Shown one piece after another: positions 34,535 to 42,712 of a DNA stretch of 64,000 nt. Within the stretch, counting starts at the first letter, position 1; each line of letters starts with the position of its first letter. The notes beneath the pieces are model-generated. The model saw nothing but the letters and a program-made list of their open reading frames with translations. It had not been told where the DNA came from and searched no databases. The position numbers were made by a program, and so were the translations under genes. The DNA is from an uncultured Parafilimonas sp. (GTDB lineage Bacteria > Bacteroidota > Bacteroidia > Chitinophagales > Chitinophagaceae), in contig CAIRZB010000042.1 in the NCBI GenBank assembly GCA_903882935.1, positions 21,833 through 85,832 on the forward strand. Reading direction: 5' to 3'.

Positions 34535-36763
34535 ATGACAGGGATGTACGACAGGCTAATTCAAAAACGAAATGATAGTAAAGAGTTAATTGACTGCATG
34601 CAAAAGACCATTAAACTTTTGCTCGAAAACAAAACGGACGCTGAACACCCGGGAATGTTACTTGGAGATATCCAAAGTGGCAAAACAAGAGGATTCACAG
34701 GAATCATAGCTTTGGGTTTTGACAAGAAATACGATATCACTGTTGTCCTTACAAAAGGAACAAAGGCGCTCTTAAAGCAAACTGTTCAACGATTCAAAAG
34801 TGAATTTCAAGAGTTCGAGGAAGAAGACATATTGAGAGTCTTCGATGTTATGGAAATTCCAGAAGACCTAAACGAATATGTAATAGAAAGGCAAAAATTA
34901 ATAATAGTTGTAAAAAAAGAAGATGATAACATAAACCGCCTAAAAAAACTATTTTTTGAGACCTATCCATCGCTTAATACTAAAAGTGTTTTGATTGTAG
35001 ATGATGAAGCCGATTTTGTTAGTATTGGATATCGAAGTAAAAAAATGCCAGATGGCAAAAAAGAAGTTGACTTAAATGTTATATCCAGGCAAATTAGCGA
35101 TTTTAGAAAGAGCCTTATAGATGGTTCTGATTATCTTCAAGTTACTGCAACACCCTATTCGCTATATTTACAACCTGAAGACATTGTCATCAAAGAGACC
35201 GAGTTTTCCCCAATGCGTCCCAAATTTACTGTCGTTTTGCCAAGACATGATAAGTATATTGGTAGCAATTACTATTTTGAAGAAAGTCAGAATGACAATT
35301 CACCGGCGCAATTTCTATTTCAACCAATTGATGAAAATGAACTAAAAACCCTAAGTAAAACACACGGTAGAGTACTCGAAAATGCACTTAACTCTCCGTC
35401 CGTTTACCATATCCGAACAGCAATCATTAACTATATCGTAGGAAGTTGTATAAGAATTCTTCAATCCGGGAAAAAAGGGAAATTAAATTATAAAAGTAGC
35501 TTTATCATTCATACAGAAACGGGTAAGGGAAAACACGAAAATCAATCTAATCTTGTTAATAAATTAATTGAGGCTCTGAAAGTTGAAGGAAAAATGAAAT
35601 CTTCGATACTGAAAGAAAAGATTATTGAGGCTTATGAAAACTTGAAACTATCAATAGAACTGACAGACTTTGATCTTCCGATTTTTGAAAAAGTGTTTGA
35701 AAAGGTTGCTGAATATGTAAGATACATAACTATTAGAAAAATAAATTCCGACAATGATGTATTGAGCTTATTAAATATGTCCACTGGTGAATTAAGATTA
35801 GAAAGCCCATTAAACATATTTATAGGTGGTCAGATTTTAGATCGTGGTATAACTGTCCAAAATCTTATTGGCTTCTTTTACGGGCGGAATCCAAAACGGA
35901 TGCAACAAGATACGGTAATGCAACACGCCAGAATATTCGGAGCAAGATCTTTGGAGGACATGGCTGTTACACGTCTTTACACGACCAATAGAATTTATGA
36001 ATCCTTAAGAAGAATGCACGAGGCAGATAAGGCTTTGCGAAAAGCGTTTGAGCAAGGAAACGAAAGTAAGAAAGTGGCGTTTATTCAAAAATCATTAGAT
36101 GGAAAAATCATACCATGTAGCCCTAATAAACTATTAATTTCGAATACAGTCACACTTCGACCTAGCGGCACATTACGAGTTTACGGATTCCAGACAAAAG
36201 CAAAAACCCATATTTCCAGCACCGTTAAAGATATAAGTACTACATTGGATGAAATTGGAAATAATAAATACGAAGATCCTTTTATTATACCGCTCGGTTT
36301 TGCAAACGAATTAATCGATCAGATTTACGATACATTTGATCCAAATTTTGAAATCTATGGATGTACAAAAGAAGAGTTTAAAGCAGCAATAGAATATGCT
36401 TCAACACAAACAAATAACCAAAAATTAAAAGGACATTTATATTGCTTTTCAAATAAGAAGCCGAAAAACAATGCTAGATACAAGGATAACCAAAGAGGCA
36501 AAATGTTTAACGATAGCTACTTTGACGGGAAATCGGATTCCATTCTGGCAAGAAAAGTAGCAATTGACATACCCTGTCTTTTTTTATCGTTTCAAAATGG
36601 CAATAAAGACGATGATTGGAAAGAAACCCAGTTTTATTGGCCGGTTTTATTTATACAAAAAAACTTAATAACATCAATTTTTACAACTGATTCCGAGCCT
36701 AGTGAAATTAGCGAAGATGACGAAACAGACGACACCGATGATACGGGTCCAATGTACAAATAA
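34535..36763 (+). CDS. Z1-domain SF2-type ATPase
   Basis: This 742-residue protein has a P-loop 'GDIQSGKT' (about 44-51), a DEAD-like Walker B 'IVDDEADF' (154-161) and 'VTATP' (203-207), the first three SF2 motifs. The central Z1 domain (PF10593) follows, with 'GGQILDRGITVQNL' and 'DTVMQHARIFGAR', equivalent to SF2 motifs V and VI. The tail is very acidic ('SEDDETDDTDDT'). Z1 proteins are reported in defence-type gene clusters with MORC-like ATPases, methylases and nucleases; none of those is here. Instead a membrane-protein gene follows after 6 bp. The gene is visibly more AT-rich than its surroundings, suggesting transfer. Molecular substrate unknown. Confidence 0.88.
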   Translation: MTGMYDRLIQKRNDSKELIDCMQKTIKLLLENKTDAEHPGMLLGDIQSGKTRGFTGIIALGFDKKYDITVVLTKGTKALLKQTVQRFKSEFQEFEEEDILRVFDVMEIPEDLNEYVIERQKLIIVVKKEDDNINRLKKLFFETYPSLNTKSVLIVDDEADFVSIGYRSKKMPDGKKEVDLNVISRQISDFRKSLIDGSDYLQVTATPYSLYLQPEDIVIKETEFSPMRPKFTVVLPRHDKYIGSNYYFEESQNDNSPAQFLFQPIDENELKTLSKTHGRVLENALNSPSVYHIRTAIINYIVGSCIRILQSGKKGKLNYKSSFIIHTETGKGKHENQSNLVNKLIEALKVEGKMKSSILKEKIIEAYENLKLSIELTDFDLPIFEKVFEKVAEYVRYITIRKINSDNDVLSLLNMSTGELRLESPLNIFIGGQILDRGITVQNLIGFFYGRNPKRMQQDTVMQHARIFGARSLEDMAVTRLYTTNRIYESLRRMHEADKALRKAFEQGNESKKVAFIQKSLDGKIIPCSPNKLLISNTVTLRPSGTLRVYGFQTKAKTHISSTVKDISTTLDEIGNNKYEDPFIIPLGFANELIDQIYDTFDPNFEIYGCTKEEFKAAIEYASTQTNNQKLKGHLYCFSNKKPKNNARYKDNQRGKMFNDSYFDGKSDSILARKVAIDIPCLFLSFQNGNKDDDWKETQFYWPVLFIQKNLITSIFTTDSEPSEISEDDETDDTDDTGPMYK

Positions 36764-36769
36764 TAAATT

Positions 36770-37162
36770 ATGAAGCTTAGTAAGTTCCGAGAAAAATCAA
36801 ATGAATATACGGCTAAAGCTAGTGAGTTAACAAGGCAATTATGCTTAGCTGGAATTGCTATTATTTGGTTGTTTAAAAAGTCTGATACTAACGAACCACT
36901 ATTAGAAAAATATCTTCTGATTCCACTAATTTTTTTATCAATTGCGTTGTTGGTAGACTTGTCGCAATATATAATTGCCGGCAATATTTGGATTACTTTT
37001 TTCCGGAAGAAGGAAAAAGAATTTATAGACTCTGACATTGACCCAGATGTTAAAGCACCAGACAATCTAAACAAAGTGATTTACGTTTGCTACTATGTCA
37101 AAATTATACTAATGGCATTTTCTTATTTTTTTATCATCGGGTATTTAATTGAAAAAATTTGA
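36770..37162 (+). CDS. Small membrane protein paired with the Z1 ATPase
   Basis: This 130-residue protein starts 6 bp after the Z1 gene, so the two are surely co-transcribed. After a charged N-terminus it shows three hydrophobic segments: about 23-36 (weak), 47-70 ('LLIPLIFLSIALLVDL') and 104-126 ('YYVKIILMAFSYFFIIGYLI'). A charged, Lys/Asp-rich loop of ~30 residues lies between the last two. No family is recognised. In defence cassettes, small multi-helix proteins next to an ATPase often act as membrane-damaging effectors; that role is inference here. Confidence 0.8.
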   Translation: MKLSKFREKSNEYTAKASELTRQLCLAGIAIIWLFKKSDTNEPLLEKYLLIPLIFLSIALLVDLSQYIIAGNIWITFFRKKEKEFIDSDIDPDVKAPDNLNKVIYVCYYVKIILMAFSYFFIIGYLIEKI

Positions 37163-37595
37163 TATAGTTTCCCTTTGTTTTCTTAAATTTATATTAGGTA
37201 AAATATCCCATCTCTTCGCAATATTTTTTTAGGACAGAACCCATCTGCCCCTTTCTTTAGTCTTTTTTTAGGATTTTCAGTAAAGCCCCCGGAGGGGCTT
37301 GACTATTTTAGCATTTTTACAGTTGAAATTTGCCTGCCCCCCAGCCCGGACAAGCAAAAGCAACTGGCCTTTCCGCCGTTAAATCGTTTTGCACACTCTT
37401 CTTTAATAAAGCAGTTTATTAGGCTTTGATATTTTTATTTTTTGGCACCTATAGGTCTTTACTTTTCCGCTACCCCACCCCAACATGTGAATATTGTAAC
37501 TTATATACGCAATTGTATAACACCTGCACCTGTAAAAACAACCAGTTTTACAAGGCGTTTATTACACAATAACCGCAACAAAAAATATATTAACA
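37163..37595. other. Intergenic region with a GGAGGGG palindrome and promoter copy 4
   Basis: This 433-bp region holds the hairpin AAGCCCC-CGGA-GGGGCTT (37283-37300), related to the palindrome at 12125, and promoter copy 4 (37486-37551). The remainder is AT-rich without a visible feature. The composition returns to that of the chromosome, so the transferred cassette probably ends before ~37280. Confidence 0.6.
37486..37551 (+). promoter_or_regulatory. Promoter motif copy 4
   Basis: The left half TGTGAATATTGTAA is at 37486-37499, the right half TTGTATAACA at 37513-37522, and the -7-like CAGTTTTAC at 37543-37551. It shares the identical 16-nt spacing with copies 1-3, more than 34 kb away. It would transcribe the HAD hydrolase at 37596. 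Confidence 0.65.
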
Positions 37596-38219
37596 ATGGG
37601 CAAACAAATGCCAGTAACCACCCTGTTTTTAGACGTAGGCGGCGTATTGCTGAACAATGGGTGGGAACAAAAGTTCCGAAGGTTGGCAGCCGACACGTTT
37701 AATTACGACTTTGACGAAATGGAGGCCCGGCACCACATAATTTTCGAAACCCATGAAGAAGGCAAAGTTACTGTTGAGCAATATTTTAAAAGGGTATTGT
37801 TTTATAAACAGCGCGATTTTACGTTGGCACAAGTGCGTGATTTTATGTTTGCACAGTCAGCACCTTACCCAAAGATGATTGAGTATATAAAGGCGTTGAA
37901 AGAACAACATAACCTAAAAATAGCGGTGGTAAACAATGAGGCAAAGGCATTGAATGAATACAGGATACAACAGTTTGGCCTGGATACATTTGTGGACTTT
38001 TATATTTCCTCCTGCTATGTGCATGTTCGCAAGCCCGACGCTGAAATTTTTACATTAGCGCTTAACCTGTCACATGCAAAGGCTGAGCAGGTAATTTTTA
38101 TTGACAATACACAAATGTTTGTAGAGGTGGCCACCGAAATGGGCATAAAGAGCATACTGCATACTGATTATTTGTCTACATCCAATGCATTGGCGGCAAT
38201 AGGGCTGCACGTTGAATAA
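37596..38219 (+). CDS. HAD-superfamily hydrolase
   Basis: This 207-residue protein carries the HAD motif I variant 'LFLDVGGVLLNNGW' (catalytic Asp first), motif II near 'IAVVNNEAKALNEY', a Lys in 'HVRKPDAEIF' and motif IV 'IFIDNTQMFVEVA', with a cap domain in between. The DxGGVL form is that of the YihX/epoxide-hydrolase-N type subfamily, which dephosphorylates sugar phosphates or related small molecules. The ATG at 37596 is used; an in-frame ATG at 37608 is possible. Its promoter is copy 4 of the stress-type motif, linking it to the island at 0.6-4 kb. Confidence 0.88.
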   Translation: MGKQMPVTTLFLDVGGVLLNNGWEQKFRRLAADTFNYDFDEMEARHHIIFETHEEGKVTVEQYFKRVLFYKQRDFTLAQVRDFMFAQSAPYPKMIEYIKALKEQHNLKIAVVNNEAKALNEYRIQQFGLDTFVDFYISSCYVHVRKPDAEIFTLALNLSHAKAEQVIFIDNTQMFVEVATEMGIKSILHTDYLSTSNALAAIGLHVE

Positions 38220-38271
38220 AGCGGATTGTGCAAAACAAAATAGGGTAAAGCTTTTTTGGCATGTTGTACAA

Positions 38272-38303
38272 CGTTACCAAACCCGACAACAGTGTTGGTA
38301 ACG
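38272..38303. promoter_or_regulatory. Inverted repeat upstream of the aldolase gene
   Basis: CGTTACCAA (38272-38280) and TTGGTAACG (38295-38303) are perfect complements with a 14-nt spacer, 40 bp before the aldolase start. It could be an operator or a terminator stem for the HAD gene; there is no T-run, which slightly favours an operator. Confidence 0.4.
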
Positions 38304-38342
38304 ATTCAAACATAACACCTAGGTAAAAATTCAACAACCAAC

Positions 38343-39431
38343 ATGGATATACAACAACTTATTGCTACTGTTAAGGCAATGGTGGCTGACAACAAAGGGC
38401 TGCTGGCCATGGATGAAAGCTTTACAACCTGCAATAAACGGTTTGCCGCAGCAGGCATACCGCAAACGGCGGAGGCCCGCCGGGCTTACCGGGAAATGAT
38501 TATAACCGCACCGGGGTTAAGCGATAGTGTAAGCGGACTGATACTGTATGACGAAACCATACGCCAGCAAACAAAAAACGGCCTTTCGTTTGTGCAGGCC
38601 ATCACCGATGCGGGCATGGTACCCGGCATTAAGGTTGACACAGGCGCAATAGCGCTGGCGAACCACCCTTTGGAGAAAATAACCGAGGGGTTAGACGGTT
38701 TGCGCACCCGCCTTGCCGAATACGCCCAAATGGGTGCAAGGTTTGCGAAATGGCGCGCGGTGATTACAATCGGCAATAATATCCCCACATATAGCTGTAT
38801 CGAGGCCAATGCCCAGGCATTGGCCCGTTATGGCGCCCTATGCCAAGAAGCTGGCTTGGTGCCCATTATTGAACCGGAGGTACTGATGGACGGAGCACAT
38901 ACCCTGCAAAGGTGCAGCGAGGTAACAGAGCAAGTGTTGCGCGCCGTTTTTAATGCGCTGTACGCCCAACGGGTGGTGCTGGAAGGGATGGTGCTGAAAC
39001 CAAACATGGTTTTGCCGGGCTTGGGCTGCAGTGACCCAGTAACAGCGGATGAAGTGGCAGACGCAACGGTGGCCTGCCTGCGGAGGGCTGTACCTGCGGC
39101 AGTGCCTGCTATCGCCTTTTTGTCTGGCGGGCAAAGTGGCGAGCTGGCCTCGGCCCGTTTAAATGCCATTAACCTTCGGCACAGGTTGCAAGCACCCTGG
39201 GCACTCACATTTTCATTCGCACGCGCCATACAGCAGCCAGCGTTGGAAATTTGGAAAGGGCAGGAAGCAAATGTGGCAGCAGCACAACGCGCCATGTACC
39301 ACCGGGCTTGGAGTAACCGGGCTGCCAGGCTGGGCCAATACAGCCCGGCAATGGAAGTGGTTAACCGCGATAAAGATATTATTGCGGAAGAAGCAGCATT
39401 TAAAACAGCCAATGAAGTAGAAATTATTTAA
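38343..39431 (+). CDS. Fructose-bisphosphate aldolase, class I
   Basis: This 362-residue Schiff-base aldolase cleaves fructose-1,6-bisphosphate to two triose phosphates. The eukaryote-like class I family is shown by 'GLLAMDESFTTCNKRF', 'SGLILYDETIRQQTKNG', 'GIKVDTGAIALANHP', 'GARFAKWRAVI', 'PIIEPEVLMDGAH', the Schiff-base Lys in 'GMVLKPNMVLPG', 'IAFLSGGQS' and 'WALTFSFARAIQ'. Metal ligands of class II enzymes are absent. With phosphoketolase and acetate kinase nearby it could feed hexose phosphates into, or out of, the phosphoketolase route. Confidence 0.96.
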   Translation: MDIQQLIATVKAMVADNKGLLAMDESFTTCNKRFAAAGIPQTAEARRAYREMIITAPGLSDSVSGLILYDETIRQQTKNGLSFVQAITDAGMVPGIKVDTGAIALANHPLEKITEGLDGLRTRLAEYAQMGARFAKWRAVITIGNNIPTYSCIEANAQALARYGALCQEAGLVPIIEPEVLMDGAHTLQRCSEVTEQVLRAVFNALYAQRVVLEGMVLKPNMVLPGLGCSDPVTADEVADATVACLRRAVPAAVPAIAFLSGGQSGELASARLNAINLRHRLQAPWALTFSFARAIQQPALEIWKGQEANVAAAQRAMYHRAWSNRAARLGQYSPAMEVVNRDKDIIAEEAAFKTANEVEII

Positions 39432-39777
39432 TAAACGAGGATAGGAGGTTAATTGATTATGGTGGGAATGTTAGCTTAAAAAAGGCCTGTTAAAAGCTAC
39501 CCCAGAAGGTGGCTTTTAGCAGCCTAGGATGGCGGTATTGACAATTGTTTTTGTAAGAAACTAGGAGCCACAAATGCTTTTGGCAATGTATTATTCCAAA
39601 ACACAATACATTCAACCGAACCGGCCATCTTCTTTAAAGCAAACGATAAAATACCCAGGACCGCTAGACTATCGTGCCGATTTTTCAGTACTTGCTTACT
39701 TTCAGGCTTTTACAATTAATTCTCCTAATTTTATAGTTACCTTAACGGCATATTTATGCAGAAATCAGCAAGCTACA
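39432..39777. other. Intergenic region with a hairpin before the ABC exporter operon
   Basis: A long imperfect stem at 39483-39525 (AGGCCTGTTAAAAGCTACC against GGTGGCTTTTAGCAGCCT) is the likely aldolase terminator. From 39574 a frame stays open into the ABC gene, but its first 68 codons have no ABC-like sequence. No promoter is recognised. Confidence 0.55.
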
Positions 39778-40491
39778 ATGGCAGTAACAGATAAAATTGT
39801 TGCGAGGTTAATAAAGGCCGGTAAAGTGTACAAAACAGGCGACACTACCATTACGGCACTGGAGGCCACCACCGTTGATTTAAAGGCCGGTGAGTTAACC
39901 TTAATTATTGGGCCGTCCGGCTCAGGCAAAACCACCTTGTTGTCGCTGTTTGGCTGCGTTATTTACCCCAGCTATGGCGAAGTGTGGATTGACGGCCTTA
40001 AAGTAAACGACCAGCAGGAAAAAAAGCTTGCCAAAATACGGCTGGAGAAAATAGGGTTCGTGTTTCAAAAATTTAACCTGATTGCCCCGCTAACAGCCTT
40101 GGAAAATGTAATGATGCCGCTGCAGCTACAAGGCATAAAGACGAAGGAAGCGGTAAAAAGGGCTACAGATGCATTGGTGAAGGTTGGCATGGGCGACCGC
40201 CTTAAAAATTTGGCGAACGACCTTAGCGGCGGCCAGCAACAGCGCGTAGCCATTGCCAGGGCATTGGTTACAAACCCAGAAATGATACTGTGTGATGAAC
40301 CAACGGCCTCCCTTGATATTAAAAGCGTGGCTGTTGTTATGAATGAACTTAGGCAGTTGGCGAAGCTTGGCAAAGCGGTTGCCGTGGTAACACACGATAC
40401 CCGCCTGCGCCCTTTTGCCGACCGAACCATTTATGTTATGGATGGCAGTGTAACCGACACCCCTGTGGAGGAAGAAATACCACTGCATTAA
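39778..40491 (+). CDS. ABC transporter ATP-binding protein (DevA/LolD/MacB type)
   Basis: This 237-residue ATPase has Walker A 'IIGPSGSGKTTLL', Q-loop 'GFVFQKFNLI', signature 'LSGGQQQRVAIARALV', Walker B 'MILCDEPTASLD' and the H-loop 'VTHDTRLRPFADR'. The pattern belongs to the LolD/MacB/DevA branch that powers FtsX-type permeases. The ATG at 39778 is used, as sequence before it is not conserved. It is first in an operon with an adaptor lipoprotein, an FtsX-type permease and a TolC-family protein, all spaced by 10 bp or so. Confidence 0.93.
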   Translation: MAVTDKIVARLIKAGKVYKTGDTTITALEATTVDLKAGELTLIIGPSGSGKTTLLSLFGCVIYPSYGEVWIDGLKVNDQQEKKLAKIRLEKIGFVFQKFNLIAPLTALENVMMPLQLQGIKTKEAVKRATDALVKVGMGDRLKNLANDLSGGQQQRVAIARALVTNPEMILCDEPTASLDIKSVAVVMNELRQLAKLGKAVAVVTHDTRLRPFADRTIYVMDGSVTDTPVEEEIPLH

Positions 40492-40500
40492 ACTGTATGT

Positions 40501-41463
40501 ATGAAACATTTTTTTTATCTTTTCTCCATCCTGCTGGTCTTCTTGTCGTGTAACAACCAAGCAGATAAAGCAAAAAACGCCGGTGACAAAGCCAATGCAA
40601 CCCCATTAAACACCAGGGTAACGCAAGTGGTAGGTATCGGCAAAATAACACCGGAAAGCGACATTATCCAGTTATCTTCTGCCGTTAGCGGCGTGGTGAA
40701 GAAAATTTACAAAACAGAGAATGCCTCTGTAAAAGCGGGTGAACCTGTACTGGAACTTGACCACGAGCTGGATGACGCAAAGGTGCACCAGTTGTACAGC
40801 GAAACAGCCACCCAAGCCGCACAAATAACAGCGGACAAAGCTGCCAAAGAGGAATACCAAACAAAGTATAATAACGCCGTTGTTGAATTACAACGCCTAC
40901 AACGGCTGCTGGCAAAAGGTGCAGAAACACAGCAAACAGTGGATGATGCCACCACTAACACCCGCAGCTTTCAGGCAAATATTAACAGGCTGCAAGCCAA
41001 TGTGGAAGTATCAAAAAGCAAGCTTTTGGAAACCAATGCAGCCCTTGCCGTAGCCCAGGCGGAACGTGACCAAAAAATAATAACCTCACCGGTTAATGGC
41101 AAACTGTTGGAAATAAGCACGTTAATTGGCAGTGCCGTTGACAGCAAACAACCCTTTGCCCAAATTACCCCGGAAGGCAAAACGATTGCTATTTGCGAAA
41201 TAGACGAACTTTTTGCCTACAAAATATCCGTTGGCCAAAAAGCCTGGGTGCGCAACCTTGGCCAGCAAGATACCTTGTCAACCGGCACGGTTGTTTTTAC
41301 AGCATCCTTCCTAAAAAAGAAATCGTTGTTCACCGACCAGGCAGGGGAAAAAGAAGACAGGCGGGTGCGGGAAATAAAAATACTGCTGGACCGGCCCGAA
41401 AAATTACTGCTAAACGCAAGGGTTGAATGTGTGGTTGATGTTTCGGATACCCAAAAAAAATAA
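40501..41463 (+). CDS. HlyD/DevB-family periplasmic adaptor lipoprotein
   Basis: This 320-residue membrane-fusion protein has an N-terminal lipobox 'LVFLSC' (Cys about 17). A biotinyl-lipoyl half-motif 'VVKKIYKTENASVKAGEPVL' follows, then a long alpha-helical hairpin (about 85-185), the second half 'ITSPVNGKLLEIS' and a beta-barrel domain ending in 'VRREIKILLDRPEKL'-like sequence. It would bridge the inner-membrane ABC permease and the TolC-like channel. It begins 9 bp after the ATPase stop. Confidence 0.9.
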   Translation: MKHFFYLFSILLVFLSCNNQADKAKNAGDKANATPLNTRVTQVVGIGKITPESDIIQLSSAVSGVVKKIYKTENASVKAGEPVLELDHELDDAKVHQLYSETATQAAQITADKAAKEEYQTKYNNAVVELQRLQRLLAKGAETQQTVDDATTNTRSFQANINRLQANVEVSKSKLLETNAALAVAQAERDQKIITSPVNGKLLEISTLIGSAVDSKQPFAQITPEGKTIAICEIDELFAYKISVGQKAWVRNLGQQDTLSTGTVVFTASFLKKKSLFTDQAGEKEDRRVREIKILLDRPEKLLLNARVECVVDVSDTQKK

Positions 41464-41467
41464 CGCG

Positions 41468-42595
41468 ATGCTAAAAACAGCTTGGAAATTTATACGATTT
41501 GACAAAGCCAAAAGCATTGGTGTTATTGTAGGCATACTGATAAGCACATTTCTGATAGGCCAACAATTGGGCGTATTTATGTTTCTCACCAATTTAATGC
41601 AAGCATTGGCGGTTACGGTTAAGGCAGATATTTGGGTGGTTGACAGTAAAACGGAGGACGTAAACCAGTTGGGCAAACTGGATATAAGAACACTGCGGGT
41701 ATTGCAGGGCATGCCGGGCGTTAAGCAAGCTTTTCCGCTGTTGGTGAGCGGGGCCGCCTGCAATTTTAACAATGGGTCAAGCGGAGCAATAACGATTATT
41801 GGCGTAGACATTAGCCAACTGAATGCAGTGTTGGATACAAGCAAAATAATGGCAGGAAGGCCTTTAGACTTGCAGGCAGACGGCGCCGTAAGCGGTGAGC
41901 TTTTTGATAAAAAAAACTTGGGCGACAACCTAAACATAGGCACCGACTTTGAAATAAACGGAAAGCGCGCTTTTTTTGCTTTACAAACAAAAGGGTTCCG
42001 CGGGTTTGGCAGCAGCTTTAGTGTAACCACCATTGAAAGGGCAAGATTTTATGCAAACCAACCCACTAACAGCATTAGTGCTGTTTTAATTAAACTTGCA
42101 CCCGGCGCAAACACCGATGAAGTAGTGGCAACCATCAACAAAAACCTTTTTGGCGTACGCGCATGGTCTTCCGCAAACCTGGCAAAATCTACCGTAAAAA
42201 AAATACTGGGTACCAGCGGCATTGCGCTGAGCACAGGCACCCTGATTATTTTTGCGTTGATTGCAGGCTTTTTTATTATTGGCCTTACCATGTACTCCTC
42301 CGCCCTTGACCGCCTTAAAGATTATGGCACCCTAAAAGCAATAGGGGCCGGCAACGGTTATATAAGGCGTTTAATTTTAACACAGGCATTGCTGTTTGCC
42401 GGGGTGGGTTTTGCCATAGGCATGCTGCTGTTGCAAGGCTTTAAGTTTGGCGTGGCCAAATCTGGCCTCATCTTCAGCTTTTCACCGCTCATTATCGGTG
42501 CCATGTTTGCCACCATATTGCTAATATCGCTTGGCGGCGCCTCTTTTGCATTGCGGCGGATAAGCAGCGTGGAGCCTGCGGCAGTGTTTAGATAA
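41468..42595 (+). CDS. FtsX/DevC-type ABC transporter permease
   Basis: This 375-residue protein shows the MacB/FtsX layout: one N-terminal membrane helix ('KSIGVIVGILISTFLIGQQL'), a periplasmic domain of ~200 residues, then three helices at about 265-285, 315-340 and 345-365 in a C-terminal FtsX domain. 'YSSALDRLKDYGTLKAIGAG' is a DevC-type signature. The ATG at 41468 lies 5 bp after the adaptor stop; a longer frame from 41423 would overlap the adaptor and lacks support. Cargo is unknown; DevBCA relatives export glycolipids or lipoproteins. Confidence 0.9.
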   Translation: MLKTAWKFIRFDKAKSIGVIVGILISTFLIGQQLGVFMFLTNLMQALAVTVKADIWVVDSKTEDVNQLGKLDIRTLRVLQGMPGVKQAFPLLVSGAACNFNNGSSGAITIIGVDISQLNAVLDTSKIMAGRPLDLQADGAVSGELFDKKNLGDNLNIGTDFEINGKRAFFALQTKGFRGFGSSFSVTTIERARFYANQPTNSISAVLIKLAPGANTDEVVATINKNLFGVRAWSSANLAKSTVKKILGTSGIALSTGTLIIFALIAGFFIIGLTMYSSALDRLKDYGTLKAIGAGNGYIRRLILTQALLFAGVGFAIGMLLLQGFKFGVAKSGLIFSFSPLIIGAMFATILLISLGGASFALRRISSVEPAAVFR

Positions 42596-42712
42596 TGGTT
42601 TAAAAAATTGTTTATGACTAAAAAGACTTACGATACCCATTTGAATAACGACCAAGCTCCACTTTGCGTATTTGCGATACGTACAGGTGGGCGCACCAGG
42701 CATTCACGCAGC

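Noticed and set aside
41423..41467. Earlier start for the ABC permease
   Set aside because: It would overlap the adaptor gene by 41 bp and adds residues before the conserved MLKTAWKFIRFDK start.
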